Shown here one piece after another: positions 24,707 to 34,378 of a stretch of 64,000 bases of DNA (position 1 is its first letter; every line of letters starts with the position of its first letter). Below the pieces are notes generated by a model that did no database searches, had not been told where the DNA came from, and was given only the letters and a program-made list of their open reading frames with translations. The stretch spans positions 930,001 to 994,000 of the forward strand of contig NZ_CP131601.1 in NCBI RefSeq assembly GCF_030685535.1, read 5' to 3'. The translations under genes and the position numbers were made by a program. The stretch comes from Photobacterium leiognathi. Its GTDB lineage: Bacteria > Pseudomonadota > Gammaproteobacteria > Enterobacterales > Vibrionaceae.

Positions 24707-26254
24707 TTAAATATCAAGTGCAGGGCCGTGATACTTCAACGCAGAATAGCACTGTTGTTTTTTCTTATTCGCAACCAACATTTTCTGTTCGTGTTGGTAT
24801 TTATATTCCTCAAATGCTTCTCGGTTAATAGGCGTACTGAAATAGAAACCTTGGGTATAGTCGACATCTAACGATTTCAATTTATTTAATTGTGTTTCTG
24901 TTTCAACACCTTCTGCGATAAGACAGCATTTTAGCTCTTTACCAAGTAGGGCAATGTTATTCAAGATTGAGCTAGTGACAGCATCGGTGTCTGCTGAGTT
25001 AACAAACAGACGATCAATTTTAATGATGTCGAAATTAAGCTCTTTTAGGCTCGATAAACTTGAATAGCCCGTTCCAAAATCATCAAGCGCCCAACGCACG
25101 CCGAGTTCACGAAATCGCTGCATGATTTTATCTAATTTGATGATCGCATTAGCAGTGTTTTCACGCTCTGTCATTTCAAACACTAATCCACGTTGCAGTG
25201 ATGGTGATTGCTTTATTAAGCACATCACATCATTAACGAACACAGGATCGCTCAGCATTGATAAAGTGAAGTTTACCGAAACATAAAAATCAGGATTATT
25301 ACCAGCAATGATCGGTTTATCTACAGCTAATTGCTTGAGTAGTTGTAATGTGATCGGCTTAATCTGTCCATTGAGCTCAACTTTGGTAATAAATTGATTC
25401 GGTGCAACTAGCTTTTTGTGACGATATAGCCAACGACAAAGCAGCTCCGAGCCAACAATGTGATGTGTTTTATTACACACAATCGGCTGATAATAAGCAA
25501 TGAACTCTTTGTTTTTAATAGCAATATCAATATCTTTCCTGAATGAAAAATTCTTGGTGTGGATATGATTGGCAATTAAGCCAATGATCATACAGAGAAT
25601 AATGATGAAAGCGGTAAGTGAGCAGATACCAAGTAATACTTGTGATGTTTTTGCTCCGACAATTACAGTAAAGGGAAATTGTACTGAACGGTAAGACTTA
25701 TAAAATAGAAAGTCTTGCTTCTTATTAATGATCGCGCTGCCATCCGGTGATACAACATAACCACGCAAGTACTCATCCGCGTTAGTTATCCAATCATCCA
25801 TATAGCGTGCATTCATAAACAACTGATAAAATCCACTCTTGCCTTTAACGACGAGGTGAACTTCTTCAATTTTATTTAATGTGCTGCACTTGCGGTATAA
25901 CAAAGGTAAAGGTTCTGTTTTTAAACGTGCTTTAAGGCTTGAAGAGATACTGCCATTTAGTGATGCATCACGATCAGAATATAGATAGTGATCATTTTTG
26001 AAATACGCGACGCTACGTAAAGATCGTGATGATAATACTAGCGTGACTAAATCATTCATGCTTTTGGCATCTGTTTGATTTTCTGGTAGTTCCAGTACTG
26101 CAGTTGAAAGTGACGTGAGATTGCGATTAAGTGCAAGTGCGATGTCTTTACTTAAGTTATCACATCGAATATTCAAGTACGTCAATGTGATAGGGGTTGC
26201 AAGTAGTAAAGCCAATAAGGCTAACTGAAGCATTTTTTTTACGGTAAAAGACAT
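24707..26254 (-). CDS. CSS-motif/EAL-domain cyclic-di-GMP phosphodiesterase
   Basis: Start ATG 26254 (MSFTVKKMLQLALLALLL) gives 515 residues; the frame is open 35 codons further up but without signals. A periplasmic sensor with CSS-type cysteines (IRCDNLSKD and YRKCSTLN) lies between two membrane segments (about 8-26 and 205-230). The EAL domain follows. The signature glutamate is in SELLCRW (ELL rather than EAL). DDFGTGYSSLSSL, IIKIDRLF, AEGVET and QGFYFSTP are intact, so phosphodiesterase activity is plausible. CSS-EAL proteins respond to redox through the cysteines. No ribosome site is obvious. Confidence 0.88.
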   Translation of the reverse strand: MSFTVKKMLQLALLALLLATPITLTYLNIRCDNLSKDIALALNRNLTSLSTAVLELPENQTDAKSMNDLVTLVLSSRSLRSVAYFKNDHYLYSDRDASLNGSISSSLKARLKTEPLPLLYRKCSTLNKIEEVHLVVKGKSGFYQLFMNARYMDDWITNADEYLRGYVVSPDGSAIINKKQDFLFYKSYRSVQFPFTVIVGAKTSQVLLGICSLTAFIIILCMIIGLIANHIHTKNFSFRKDIDIAIKNKEFIAYYQPIVCNKTHHIVGSELLCRWLYRHKKLVAPNQFITKVELNGQIKPITLQLLKQLAVDKPIIAGNNPDFYVSVNFTLSMLSDPVFVNDVMCLIKQSPSLQRGLVFEMTERENTANAIIKLDKIMQRFRELGVRWALDDFGTGYSSLSSLKELNFDIIKIDRLFVNSADTDAVTSSILNNIALLGKELKCCLIAEGVETETQLNKLKSLDVDYTQGFYFSTPINREAFEEYKYQHEQKMLVANKKKQQCYSALKYHGPALDI

Positions 26255-26420
26255 AATATTTTTAGTGTTGCACTTTCTATAACGGCTAAAAAAGAAACGG
26301 GGCGCTATAGTATCGCATTCCAAAAAGGAATATTTAGGAATATTGATAAAAAATACCAATCCTTACGATAGGTATTTTTTATCATAAAAGAGGTGCTAGC
26401 GAAGAGATATAGGGAGAATC

Positions 26421-26591
26421 TTAGTTAGCTGTGGTAAGTTTTCTTTCGTAGTCTTTACGCACAATGTCTAATGCAGCAATAGCAGTGTTAGGTTCAATAT
26501 CATTACTTTCTAGTAGATAAATTAAATCAACGGCTAGTTTGATTTCTGCTGGTGCGTTTTCAAGCGCATTCGGTGTTTTGTTATCAGACAT
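26421..26591 (-). CDS. ybaM: YbaM-family small protein (DUF2496)
   Basis: The best start is ATG 26591 ([20 protein letters not shown]), preceded by GAGAAACAAG, giving 56 residues. The core [23 protein letters not shown], then [13 protein letters not shown], matches E. coli YbaM closely. Its function is unknown. It lies near priC as in E. coli, here separated by the HDAC-like gene, whose stop is 13 bases upstream; all are on one strand and probably one transcript. Confidence 0.88.
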   Translation of the reverse strand: MSDNKTPNALENAPAEIKLAVDLIYLLESNDIEPNTAIAALDIVRKDYERKLTTAN

Positions 26592-26604
26592 CTTGTTTCT
26601 CATA

Positions 26605-27513
26605 CTATTCATTATTTGTAGACAATGCTGCATAGATTAGCTGCATATGAAGATCGACTAACTCTTGGTGCTGCGCTTTGTAACCTCCGCCAATGACGGC
26701 TGCCACAGGAATATTTCTCTCTTTACACAAAGAAAGCACCGCATGATCTCTTTGGTAAAGCCCTGACGTTGAAACGTTAAAATATCCCAACTCATCGTGC
26801 TGGTGAATATCTACACCTGCATCATAAATCACTAAATCAGGCTGGTATTGTGCTAAAGCAAGGGGCAGTAAGCCAGTAAACGCATCGAGATAGTCTTCGG
26901 TTGAAGTTTCTCTTGGTAATGCGAGATCAATGGTTGAGTCAGGCTTTCGAGCAGGGAAGTTTTTATCACAATGAACGGAGAAGGTAATGATATTAGGATC
27001 ATCAGCCAGTAATGTCGCGGTACCATCACCGTGGTGAACATCACAATCAATGATCATGACCTTATCGATATGGGTGTAACTAAGAGCATGTTTCGCAGCA
27101 AAGGCTAAATCGTTAAATAAACAAAAACCACTGCCGAAATCATGATGAGCATGGTGATAGCCGCCACTTAAATGAATAGCGATGCCGTGCTCTAATGCCA
27201 AATCGACGGTGAGTTGGGTACCGCCTGTTGAAAATAAGGTGCGCTCGATTAAAGCCTCACTCCATGGAAAACCAATTCGACGCATTTTAGCAGCTGGTAA
27301 TTGATTGTTGCACAATGCATCAACGTATTCAGGCGCATGTAATGCTTTTACTTTGTTGATGTCAGCTTTATTCGGTTGGTGAACACTAACTTTATTTGCA
27401 TGAGCCGAGTCTATAATCGCTTCATATAAAAGGCGATACTTGTTGATAGGATAGCGGTGCTTTTCTGGCAGTGATAACGCCGAATAGATCGGGTGGTAAA
27501 CAAGAGGAAGCAT
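26605..27513 (-). CDS. Histone deacetylase-family hydrolase
   Basis: The 302-residue protein belongs to the arginase/deacetylase fold. The zinc and active-site residues are visible: [19 protein letters not shown] (tandem histidines), [11 protein letters not shown], and [14 protein letters not shown] with the second metal aspartate. Bacterial members deacetylate small acetyl compounds such as polyamines, or acetylated proteins; substrate cannot be read from the sequence. It sits between priC and ybaM with 5- and 13-bp gaps, so it is likely part of that operon. Confidence 0.93.
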   Translation of the reverse strand: MLPLVYHPIYSALSLPEKHRYPINKYRLLYEAIIDSAHANKVSVHQPNKADINKVKALHAPEYVDALCNNQLPAAKMRRIGFPWSEALIERTLFSTGGTQLTVDLALEHGIAIHLSGGYHHAHHDFGSGFCLFNDLAFAAKHALSYTHIDKVMIIDCDVHHGDGTATLLADDPNIITFSVHCDKNFPARKPDSTIDLALPRETSTEDYLDAFTGLLPLALAQYQPDLVIYDAGVDIHQHDELGYFNVSTSGLYQRDHAVLSLCKERNIPVAAVIGGGYKAQHQELVDLHMQLIYAALSTNNE

Positions 27514-27518
27514 AAACC

Positions 27519-28070
27519 TTAGCCTTTTTTCTCTCTGTTACTGATTTCCGTTTCGATTTTCACTAAAGCGGCTTGGCAACGGCTAATACGCCCCTCTAAC
27601 GCTAAAATCTCTTTTTGTAATTGCTGTTGTTCAAATTGAGAGCCACAGCGACTGATCAATAGTTCTTTATCGCGTAGCATGGCTTTTAGGCGACGTTCCC
27701 AATCTTTGTGCTGATTTAAATCTTGATAGATCTCATTGATAGGTCTGCGCCATGCAGCTTTATTCTTTGGCTCTTTTTTACGAATATTCAGCGTTGCTAG
27801 CTCACGTTGAATGGCTTGGATTTGACTGACAATGCGTTCGCAAAGGTGCTGAGTCCTGGCTGGCAGTAAACGTCCCGCTTGCTGCTCACGCTGTAGTAGT
27901 TGCAGTTCATTGTGAACTTCATTAACACAGGGTGTGAGCAATTTACTTCTTGTTTTAAAAAGCTTTTCATCAAACAGTGGTTTAAAAGATTCACCACGTT
28001 TGCGATCAACCTCTGCTGCTTGTTGTTTTAATTGCTCAATTAATGAAATGAGACGAGATAAATCAATCAT
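27519..28070 (-). CDS. priC: Primosomal replication protein PriC
   Basis: PriC helps restart collapsed replication forks by loading DnaB at forks with single-stranded gaps, independently of PriA-PriB. The 183-residue protein is helical and basic, with LISLIEQLKQQAAEVDRKR and the family pattern FDEKLFKTRSKLLTPCVNEV near the N-terminus, then the R-rich DLNQHKDWERRLKAMLRDKE region. The neighbourhood with ybaM, ybaN and apt is that of E. coli. The start at 28070 gives a normal N-terminus. Confidence 0.85.
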   Translation of the reverse strand: MIDLSRLISLIEQLKQQAAEVDRKRGESFKPLFDEKLFKTRSKLLTPCVNEVHNELQLLQREQQAGRLLPARTQHLCERIVSQIQAIQRELATLNIRKKEPKNKAAWRRPINEIYQDLNQHKDWERRLKAMLRDKELLISRCGSQFEQQQLQKEILALEGRISRCQAALVKIETEISNREKKG

Positions 28071-28092
28071 AAATACCTATTACAGCATGAAG

Positions 28093-28866
28093 TTAGAACC
28101 AAGCTTGCCAAGCCAGTTTAATTGCAAGGAGCAAAACGACAGTGACAAATACGGGGCGAATAAATTTAGCACCAAAGCGGATCGCAGAATGTGCCCCAAT
28201 GTAGGCACCTAACATTAAGCAGACGCCCATTGTTAACCCTAGCGCAAAATTGACTTGGCCTAAAATGATGAAAGTAAGTAATGAGGTGATGTTACTGGTG
28301 AAATTCATCGCTTTTGCAAGACCACAAGCACGAAGCATATCTAGCCGATATAAAATCATGCTCGAAACCGTCCAAAATGCACCAGTACCGGGACCTGCAA
28401 TGCCATCGTAAAAACCAATACTGGTGCCTTGTAGCCATTGTTTACCCTTAAATTTTGGCGTCACAGCAGGTAATGTTTGGTGCTCGTCTTTAGGCTGAGG
28501 GTGCCAAATGGTGTAAATGGCGACAGCAAAAATCACCAGTGGTAAGGCTTTTTCGAGTCCATCACTACTGATCAGATTAACGATGAGTGTACCAGTGATC
28601 GCACCAATCAAGGTTGCGATAAAAGAGGCAATCCAAAAGCGTGGTGAAAATAGGTTCTTCTTGTAGTAAGCCCATGCTGCCGTTGCAGAGGCAAAGCTGG
28701 CAGCAAGCTTATTGGTACCAAGTGCAATGTGAGGTGGTAAGCCTAGTGACAATAAAGCAGGAACAGTCAGCATGCCACCGCCACCAGCAACAGCGTCAAT
28801 AAAACCAGCGGCTAGGGCAACGGCGCCAAGTATCAATAAGGTACTTGGCTCTATCATCTCAATCAT
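28093..28866 (-). CDS. yfcA: TSUP-family transporter (TauE/SafE, YfcA-like)
   Basis: The 257-residue membrane protein has about eight membrane segments and the two repeated signatures of the TauE/SafE family: GFIDAVAGGGGMLTVPALL near the N-terminus and GFYDGIAGPGTGAFW in the second half. Members export sulfite, sulfonates or organic acids; the substrate of YfcA is unknown. It lies 22 bp before priC on the same strand, so it may head that operon. The length is close to E. coli YfcA. Confidence 0.9.
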   Translation of the reverse strand: MIEMIEPSTLLILGAVALAAGFIDAVAGGGGMLTVPALLSLGLPPHIALGTNKLAASFASATAAWAYYKKNLFSPRFWIASFIATLIGAITGTLIVNLISSDGLEKALPLVIFAVAIYTIWHPQPKDEHQTLPAVTPKFKGKQWLQGTSIGFYDGIAGPGTGAFWTVSSMILYRLDMLRACGLAKAMNFTSNITSLLTFIILGQVNFALGLTMGVCLMLGAYIGAHSAIRFGAKFIRPVFVTVVLLLAIKLAWQAWF

Positions 28867-28889
28867 GGGTTATTCTTTTTGTTATACGT

Positions 28890-30968
28890 TTAGTTATATT
28901 CAATAACCCGTTTAAATGGGGGTAGTGAGTCTAACAGTGCTTTGCCATATCGGCGGGTGATGATTCGACGATCAAGGATCACCACTCTACCAGAGTCTTG
29001 TTCTTTTCGCAGTAATCGCCCCGCAGATTGAATCAGCTTTTTACTCGCTTCTGGAACAGAAATTTGTAAGAAGGGGTTACCACCTCGGCTTTCAATATAT
29101 TCTGCGTGTGCTTCTTCAACAGGTGAGGTCGGTACAGCAAATGGGATCTTAGTGATGATCAGGTTTGTGAGTAAATCACCCGGTAAATCAAGCCCTTCAG
29201 AAAAGCTGCCCGTACCAAACAAAATGCTTGGTTTACCTTTTTCACAGTTTTCTTTATGTTTTTTTAGGGTTTCATTACGTGACTCTTCACCCTGAACCAA
29301 GAGTTCCCACTTATTTTTCTTTGCTAGCGGTCGTAGGGCATCTGCCACTTTGTTCATCTGCCAGTATGATGAAAACAGCACTAGGCTTGCGGTTTCACCT
29401 TCAAGGTATTCTGGCAGTATGTCGATAAGTAAGTCAGTAAATGCTTCGGCTTGAGGTTCCATTTTTACAGCAGGAATAACCAAACGTGCATTATTTTGAT
29501 AATCAAATGGTGAAGCCAATGCTAAAAAGCGTGTGCCATCAGATTCTGAAATACCCGCTTGGCGACAGAAGAAGCTAAATTGATTTAAAGCGCGTAATGT
29601 TGCTGAAACTAAAATTGAACCCGCAGCACGGCTCCAAAGTAGTTGATCGAGTCGATAACCGACTTCTAATGGTGATACTTCAATAATATAGTCATTCTCA
29701 CGCTCAGGGCTTTTTTCTATCCAACGTGCTAATGGGGCACCTTTTTTGTTATTCGGTTGCGCCATTAAGGTCCAAACTTTTTCAAGGTTTTCGACACGTT
29801 GTAAGTAAAAGCCAACTTCAGTAAGTGCTTGCTCACCAATTCGAGGGATAATTTCATTTTCTTTCGTACGTTCTGAAATTAAATCTTGGATTTTCCCTAA
29901 TGATTGCATGACTTTCTTACTAGCTTCTTTACAGCCTTTAGCTTCCTCTTCTAGCCATTGCGGTAATTCACCGTGTTCAAAACGATAGACCCCATCTTTA
30001 TTGAAGATAGCGGGATCAATATTGTTAGCGATCTGGCTTAGGGTTGGGATCAAATGCTGGATGTTATCCTGTATTGCGTTTTGGAAGCGATTCGCTTTCT
30101 GATAATCCGCTAATTCAGCGTATTTGCTGACGTTTTGATTCAGTTTTTCTAGCCAGTTAGCAGCGCCTTTTAAACTAGCGGCTGCGGATGAGAAATCCCG
30201 TGCCACTTGCGGTAAGTGGTGAGCTTCGTCAATCACATAAATAGTTTGCTCTGGCTCGGGTAAAATAACGCCACCGCCTAGCTCAATATCAGCCATTAAT
30301 AAGGCGTGGTTAGCCACAATCACATCGGCTTTATCTAGATGTTCACGGGCTTTTGCGAATGGACAAGTGCGGTGTTTTGGCATACCGGCATGACAGCTAT
30401 GTTTATCCGCCATGATTTGCATCCAAACACGATCAGGAATCGTGGTTGACCAACTGTCACGATCGCCATCCCACTTGTTTTGCTCAGATGCTTTAAGCAT
30501 GCGCTTAAGAAGCTCAAGATCAGACTTCTTCGGTTTTTCTTCCCACATAGCAAGTTGTGGATCACCTTCTGGCGAACAACAAGCCTCAAGCTTGTGGTTA
30601 CAACAATAGCGCTGACGTCCTTTAGCCAGAATAAAGCTAAATTCCTTTGGGAAAATTTGATTAAACAGCGGTAAATCTTTGTTAATCAACTGCTCTTGTA
30701 GCGCAACAGTCGCCGTTGAGATCAATAATTTTTTATTGTTAAACAGAGCGAAGGGGATCCCACCAAGTAAATAAGATAAAGACTTACCAATCCCAGTGCC
30801 TGCTTCTGCAACGAGCATTCTATTTTTCTTGTGGTATTCCCCTGCCAATGTTTTCGCAATTTCTGATACCAAATAGTTTTGTGCGCGACGAGGGATGAAG
30901 TTGTCTAGTTGTTTTCCTAGGTTCTCATAACATTGCTTGATATCGGTTTTTACTTGGCTGTGTAGCAT
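28890..30968 (-). CDS. dinG: ATP-dependent DNA helicase DinG
   Basis: DinG is an XPD-like 5'-to-3' helicase with an iron-sulfur cluster that unwinds R-loops and repair intermediates. Start ATG 30968 (MLHSQVKTDIKQCYENLGKQL) matches the E. coli N-terminus; the frame is open to 31058. Walker A is AEAGTGIGKSLSYL. The four-cysteine cluster is spread over RYCCNHKLEACCSPEG and SCHAGMPKHRTCPFAKA. The DEAH box is VIDEAHHL, and the C-terminal helicase motif is SAGRLLRKEQDSGRVVILD. It is 692 residues. SOS control is known in E. coli, but I see no clear LexA box here. Confidence 0.93.
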   Translation of the reverse strand: MLHSQVKTDIKQCYENLGKQLDNFIPRRAQNYLVSEIAKTLAGEYHKKNRMLVAEAGTGIGKSLSYLLGGIPFALFNNKKLLISTATVALQEQLINKDLPLFNQIFPKEFSFILAKGRQRYCCNHKLEACCSPEGDPQLAMWEEKPKKSDLELLKRMLKASEQNKWDGDRDSWSTTIPDRVWMQIMADKHSCHAGMPKHRTCPFAKAREHLDKADVIVANHALLMADIELGGGVILPEPEQTIYVIDEAHHLPQVARDFSSAAASLKGAANWLEKLNQNVSKYAELADYQKANRFQNAIQDNIQHLIPTLSQIANNIDPAIFNKDGVYRFEHGELPQWLEEEAKGCKEASKKVMQSLGKIQDLISERTKENEIIPRIGEQALTEVGFYLQRVENLEKVWTLMAQPNNKKGAPLARWIEKSPERENDYIIEVSPLEVGYRLDQLLWSRAAGSILVSATLRALNQFSFFCRQAGISESDGTRFLALASPFDYQNNARLVIPAVKMEPQAEAFTDLLIDILPEYLEGETASLVLFSSYWQMNKVADALRPLAKKNKWELLVQGEESRNETLKKHKENCEKGKPSILFGTGSFSEGLDLPGDLLTNLIITKIPFAVPTSPVEEAHAEYIESRGGNPFLQISVPEASKKLIQSAGRLLRKEQDSGRVVILDRRIITRRYGKALLDSLPPFKRVIEYN

Positions 30969-31654
30969 GGTTGAAACTTCATAATGGCAGGGACGGGCAT
31001 TGTAGCACGAAGTAGTAGAGTGCAAAGGGAATAACATTATCGAGTGTTGAGTTGGCAATTAATGATATGTGTTTTGTTTACTACTTTCTTTTTTCCGTGC
31101 TTTTAAGGTTAGACCCTATGCCAGTAGAAAATAATACTGCCTTGAAGTTGATTATAGTGAGGATGTTTAAGTGTTCAGAGAGAATAACCGAGCATAAATG
31201 TGTGAGTTATTGTGGAACTGATCACGATTCTGAATACAGGTATGCAATGTTAAATACCAGAAATGTCGGTTGACAATGATCGTTCGAACAAGATGTTTTT
31301 TTAAGTTGAATGTGCTTATTTGCTTTTATTAATTGGGTGTTTGAGGTTTTTTATTCTATTTATTTACACTTTTTAATAACTTAAATAACGCAGAATATAC
31401 CATTTAAGAGTGTTTGTTATTTGTGATTTAAGTTGGTAACTGGTTGAAAAGTAATGTTGTTTTATGTTTTTTTATGTTTAATTTAGAAAATTTGACATAA
31501 AGAATGAACTTCTGTCAGGATGTGTACCACAAACACTAACTCCTTGTTATTTTAGTTTTTTATTTTTAGAACTGGTGTGTAACAAGGAGAATATAAACAG
31601 GAGTGCCGGGAATGGTTCTCCATAAATAAGATAAAGAAAGGCAGTGGATTTATC
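30969..31654. other. Long promoter region between dinG and the porin gene
   Basis: This gap of about 690 bases is AT-rich. A TTGACA at 31492 with a weak -10 (CAGGAT, 31516) could be the porin promoter, leaving a leader of about 130 nt. The leader contains GGAGA/TCTCC repeats near 31587-31620 that could fold. The open frame 31052-31273 shows no protein-like features. Confidence 0.45.
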
Positions 31655-32644
31655 ATGAAAAAAACTCTTCTAGCTCTTGCTGTAGTTGCAGCAGGTTCAG
31701 CAAACGCAGGCATCAACCTATACGACGCAAACGGTGTTAAAGTAGACCTATCTGGTGCTGCTGAAGTTCAATACCGTGAAGATTACAACCCATTCAACGA
31801 TGCAGAGCTACGTATTGATGACGCAGACCTAGCAATCAACACTTCTGTTGCTATTTCTGATCAGCTAAGTGCTGTTGCTGGTACAGCATTCGAATACGAA
31901 GATGGTGATGTTCGTAACGATGAACTATGGGCTGGTTTCTCTAGTGATTTCGGTACACTAACATTCGGTCGTCAATACATGATTTCTGATGACTCAGGTG
32001 TTGGTAAAGACTATGAGTTAGGTTCAGAGAGCATTGATTTTGTTCAAACTAACGGTAATGAAGTAGTTAAATACGTTTACGATAACGGTACATTCTACTT
32101 TGGCGCATCTCACGATATTAAAGATAGCGGTGTTATCGTTGATAAAAATGGTGTGACTCACCAAGATCGTGACACATCAATCACTGACGCACGTATCGGT
32201 TACCGTGTAGCGGGTCTTGATGCACGTGTTTACTACTACAACGGTGACAATGTAGCTGGAACTTCTTTCTTCAACGGTGTTGTTGATGTTGAAGGTTATA
32301 ACGTAGAAGCTGAGTACGGTTTCGGTGCCGTAGGTCTAGCTGCATCTTTCGGTCAAGTTGAATACAAAAACTCATTTGGTGCAGATAAATTACGTGCAAA
32401 CGTATACCAAGTTGCTGCTGATTACACCATTGACAAGACAACTTTTGCAATTGGTTACAACAACTATGACCGTCGTGACGAGTCTGGTGATAACTACGCT
32501 GTTTACGCTAACGTAACGCAACAGCTTCACAGCAACGTTAAAGTGTACGCAGAAATTGGCGACACAGACGTTAAATTCTCTGATGGTAAAAATGTACGTA
32601 GTGCAGATTTCGGTTACGTAGCAGGTATGGAAGTTAAGTTCTAA
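31655..32644 (+). CDS. Outer membrane general porin (OmpL/OmpU-like)
   Basis: The 329-residue protein has a signal peptide cut after SANA (MKKTLLALAVVAAGSANA). The mature barrel starts GINLYDANGVKVDLSGAAEVQY. Alternating beta strands, acidic loops, the FGTLTFGRQY segment and a terminal aromatic (GYVAGMEVKF) are typical of trimeric Gram-negative porins. The codons are strongly biased (AAC, CTA, GGT), the mark of a highly expressed gene. It resembles Vibrionaceae OmpU and Photobacterium OmpL types; I do not assign a symbol. ToxR, encoded downstream in this window, is a known regulator of such porins. A strong terminator follows. Confidence 0.93.
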   Translation: MKKTLLALAVVAAGSANAGINLYDANGVKVDLSGAAEVQYREDYNPFNDAELRIDDADLAINTSVAISDQLSAVAGTAFEYEDGDVRNDELWAGFSSDFGTLTFGRQYMISDDSGVGKDYELGSESIDFVQTNGNEVVKYVYDNGTFYFGASHDIKDSGVIVDKNGVTHQDRDTSITDARIGYRVAGLDARVYYYNGDNVAGTSFFNGVVDVEGYNVEAEYGFGAVGLAASFGQVEYKNSFGADKLRANVYQVAADYTIDKTTFAIGYNNYDRRDESGDNYAVYANVTQQLHSNVKVYAEIGDTDVKFSDGKNVRSADFGYVAGMEVKF

Positions 32645-32664
32645 TTGTAGAATTAACTGTTAAG

Positions 32665-32692
32665 AAGCCGCCGCTTTTGGCGGCTTTTTTTA
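32665..32692 (+). terminator. Porin terminator
   Basis: AAGCCGCC/GGCGGCTT stem, GCTTTT loop, followed by TTTTTT. Confidence 0.85.
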
Positions 32693-32775
32693 TTATTTAA
32701 TTAAGTCGTTTCTATAACGATTATGGTTTGTGATCATTATCGACATGGCTTAATGCGTATTAGTAGGGATATAGA

Positions 32776-33411
32776 ATGAAAAAAATATTATTGTTAGTCG
32801 CATTATTTTCTGGTGCTGTTAATGCGGCAACACTATCGGTAGGGAATAATCTTGAGCTGTTGGTTGTTGATGGTAAGGAAGTAAAATCAGGTCGTTTTTC
32901 TCATGCTGAAAGCGTTGAATTATCTGAAGGTAAACACCAAGTCGTTGTTCGCTTTGATGGTGAAGTAAAGCGTGGCTCAAAGAAAGTCATTTATACAACG
33001 CGCCCATATCTTTTTGATGTCAATATGACCTCGCAAGATGCAGAAATCACCTTGCCACGTTTAACATCAGAATCACAAGCGAAAGCATATTTTGCGCGTG
33101 ACCCTCAGTGGACACTTGAAACTGCGACAGGCGCAACAACATTATCTGCGGTTGAATTGATTGGTGATGGTTTAGGTGCCTACAGTGATATTCCTGCACT
33201 TGTGGCTGAATACAATAAAGAAAATGGCATTATTATTGAAAATGGCAAACCGATTGATTTACAGAAAACCGTGGTTGAAGTTGATGATAAAACAGGAAAA
33301 GTTCAAATTACGGGCGATGCGTTAACACAATTAAAACTGTGGTATAGCAAGGCATCACAGGAAGAGAAAAAAACATTTAAAATTTGGATGGCTGAGCACG
33401 ACTTTAGTTAA
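32776..33411 (+). CDS. YccT/CsgI-family protein (DUF2057)
   Basis: The 211-residue protein has a signal peptide ([17 protein letters not shown]), so it is periplasmic. The mature sequence has the DUF2057 features: [17 protein letters not shown], a strand-rich core with [18 protein letters not shown] and [11 protein letters not shown], and a C-terminal domain (QTV-like [13 protein letters not shown]). The E. coli relative YccT (CsgI) is reported to inhibit curli polymerisation. Whether this homologue does so is unknown. It is a single-gene unit with a bidirectional terminator after it. Confidence 0.85.
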   Translation: MKKILLLVALFSGAVNAATLSVGNNLELLVVDGKEVKSGRFSHAESVELSEGKHQVVVRFDGEVKRGSKKVIYTTRPYLFDVNMTSQDAEITLPRLTSESQAKAYFARDPQWTLETATGATTLSAVELIGDGLGAYSDIPALVAEYNKENGIIIENGKPIDLQKTVVEVDDKTGKVQITGDALTQLKLWYSKASQEEKKTFKIWMAEHDFS

Positions 33412-33431
33412 GCTTTAGTTATCTCAATAAA

Positions 33432-33466
33432 AAACAAAGGGCAGCAATATTCGCTGCCCTTTGTTT
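33432..33466. terminator. Bidirectional terminator
   Basis: AAACAAAGGGCAGC/GCTGCCCTTTGTTT, a 14-bp stem between convergent genes. Confidence 0.85.
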
Positions 33467-33480
33467 ATATTATTTGGCAA

Positions 33481-33837
33481 CTAATTATGGTGATAACGAC
33501 TGTGTTCGCGGCAGGCTTTACAACGTGGTTGTGCAGGATCTTGTTCTAAATCACCAAATTCGATCTCTTCTTCACAGTCTGTACATAAGCCATACATGCC
33601 AAGTTTAAAAGAACACACTGCGGCATCCACTTTCTCTAGGCGCATTGCTGTATCAAACAGTGCAGGAATGAATGATGCTTTTACCATGGCAATAAGATCA
33701 TTGAGCTCAGCGTTTTGAATTTTTTCTGGATCGGTAACGAGGCTATTGAGCAGAATTTTATTTTTTAATTCTTCCGCTAGGGTTGAAAACTCTGTGTTTA
33801 GCGGGCTCTGTAATTGTTGATAATTCATGTCTACCAT
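33481..33837 (-). CDS. TraR/DksA-family zinc-finger protein
   Basis: The 118-residue protein is shorter than DksA (151). It has a helical N-terminal region (about 1-75) followed by a four-cysteine zinc knuckle: YGLCTDCEEEI and PRCKACREHSR. The family binds the RNA polymerase secondary channel and alters initiation. The coiled-coil tip residues of DksA (DxxDxA) are not clearly present; the stretch AMRLEKVDAAVCSFKLG is the nearest equivalent. The start is either 33837 or the ATG at 33828. It is alone and convergent with the YccT-like gene. Confidence 0.85.
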   Translation of the reverse strand: MVDMNYQQLQSPLNTEFSTLAEELKNKILLNSLVTDPEKIQNAELNDLIAMVKASFIPALFDTAMRLEKVDAAVCSFKLGMYGLCTDCEEEIEFGDLEQDPAQPRCKACREHSRYHHN

Positions 33838-34155
33838 TGCCGTAATGATTGGTTCAATAGGGGAAATTAAACATCACTGTCATTTTTATGGGGTTCAATA
33901 CAGAACTAGACATAAGCGAAAAAATCCAAATATCAGCTTAGCTTTCTAGTCTTTTTTAAGTTTAGGCGATATTCATTTTAGGGTTGTGATTTGAATCAAG
34001 TCTTTGTGTAAATATGACTAAATACCCTTATTTTATTTCGTTTTTTGCCAGAAAAATTATCAGCTAAAATAGCTTAGTAACAAAACTGTATGAAATTTAA
34101 CAATTCGCTCGTTCGGTAAAGAGTACTGTCAATTATCTTAAATAAGGAAGTAGAG
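33838..34155. other. Intergenic region, divergent promoters
   Basis: Apart from the FNR-like site at 33986-33999 I see no gene or repeat in these 318 AT-rich bases. They must hold promoters for the zinc-finger gene and the 38-codon gene. Confidence 0.4.
33986..33999 (+). promoter_or_regulatory. FNR-like site
   Basis: GTGAT-TTGA-ATCAA matches TTGAT-N4-ATCAA at nine of ten positions. It lies about 155 bases before the 38-codon gene. Functional role unproven. Confidence 0.35.
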
Positions 34156-34272
34156 ATGGATCATGAATTTAAAGACCCGTACAGCGCAAAATATTTCTTC
34201 TGTTTACTGGCTGTTTTACTACTGCCAACCTTACCTGCAATACTGACCTCACTGGAGCTTTTTGTCGGTTAA
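34156..34272 (+). CDS. Small single-pass membrane protein (38 aa)
   Basis: An ATG at 34156 with a good ribosome site (AAGGAAG, about nine bases upstream) opens 38 codons, MDHEFKDPYSAKYFFCLLAV and on to LTSLELFVG. After a polar, charged N-terminus comes one membrane segment (about 13-30, YFFCLLAVLLLPTLPAIL). It is below usual gene-size limits but has all the marks of a real small protein. Its role is unknown. An FNR-like site upstream raises the possibility of oxygen control. It precedes ybaN by about 107 bp. Confidence 0.6.
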   Translation: MDHEFKDPYSAKYFFCLLAVLLLPTLPAILTSLELFVG

Positions 34273-34378
34273 TATAGATAAGCCATGTTATTAACGATAT
34301 GTATATCCATTATTTTGATTTATAAGGCTTAATCAGCTCTATACTAAAGTTGTGTCTTGCTTCAATATGGAGGTTGCA

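Noticed and set aside
31052..31273. 73-codon + strand frame upstream of the porin
   Set aside because: No ribosome site, and the composition is unlike a protein; lies in the dinG/porin promoter region.
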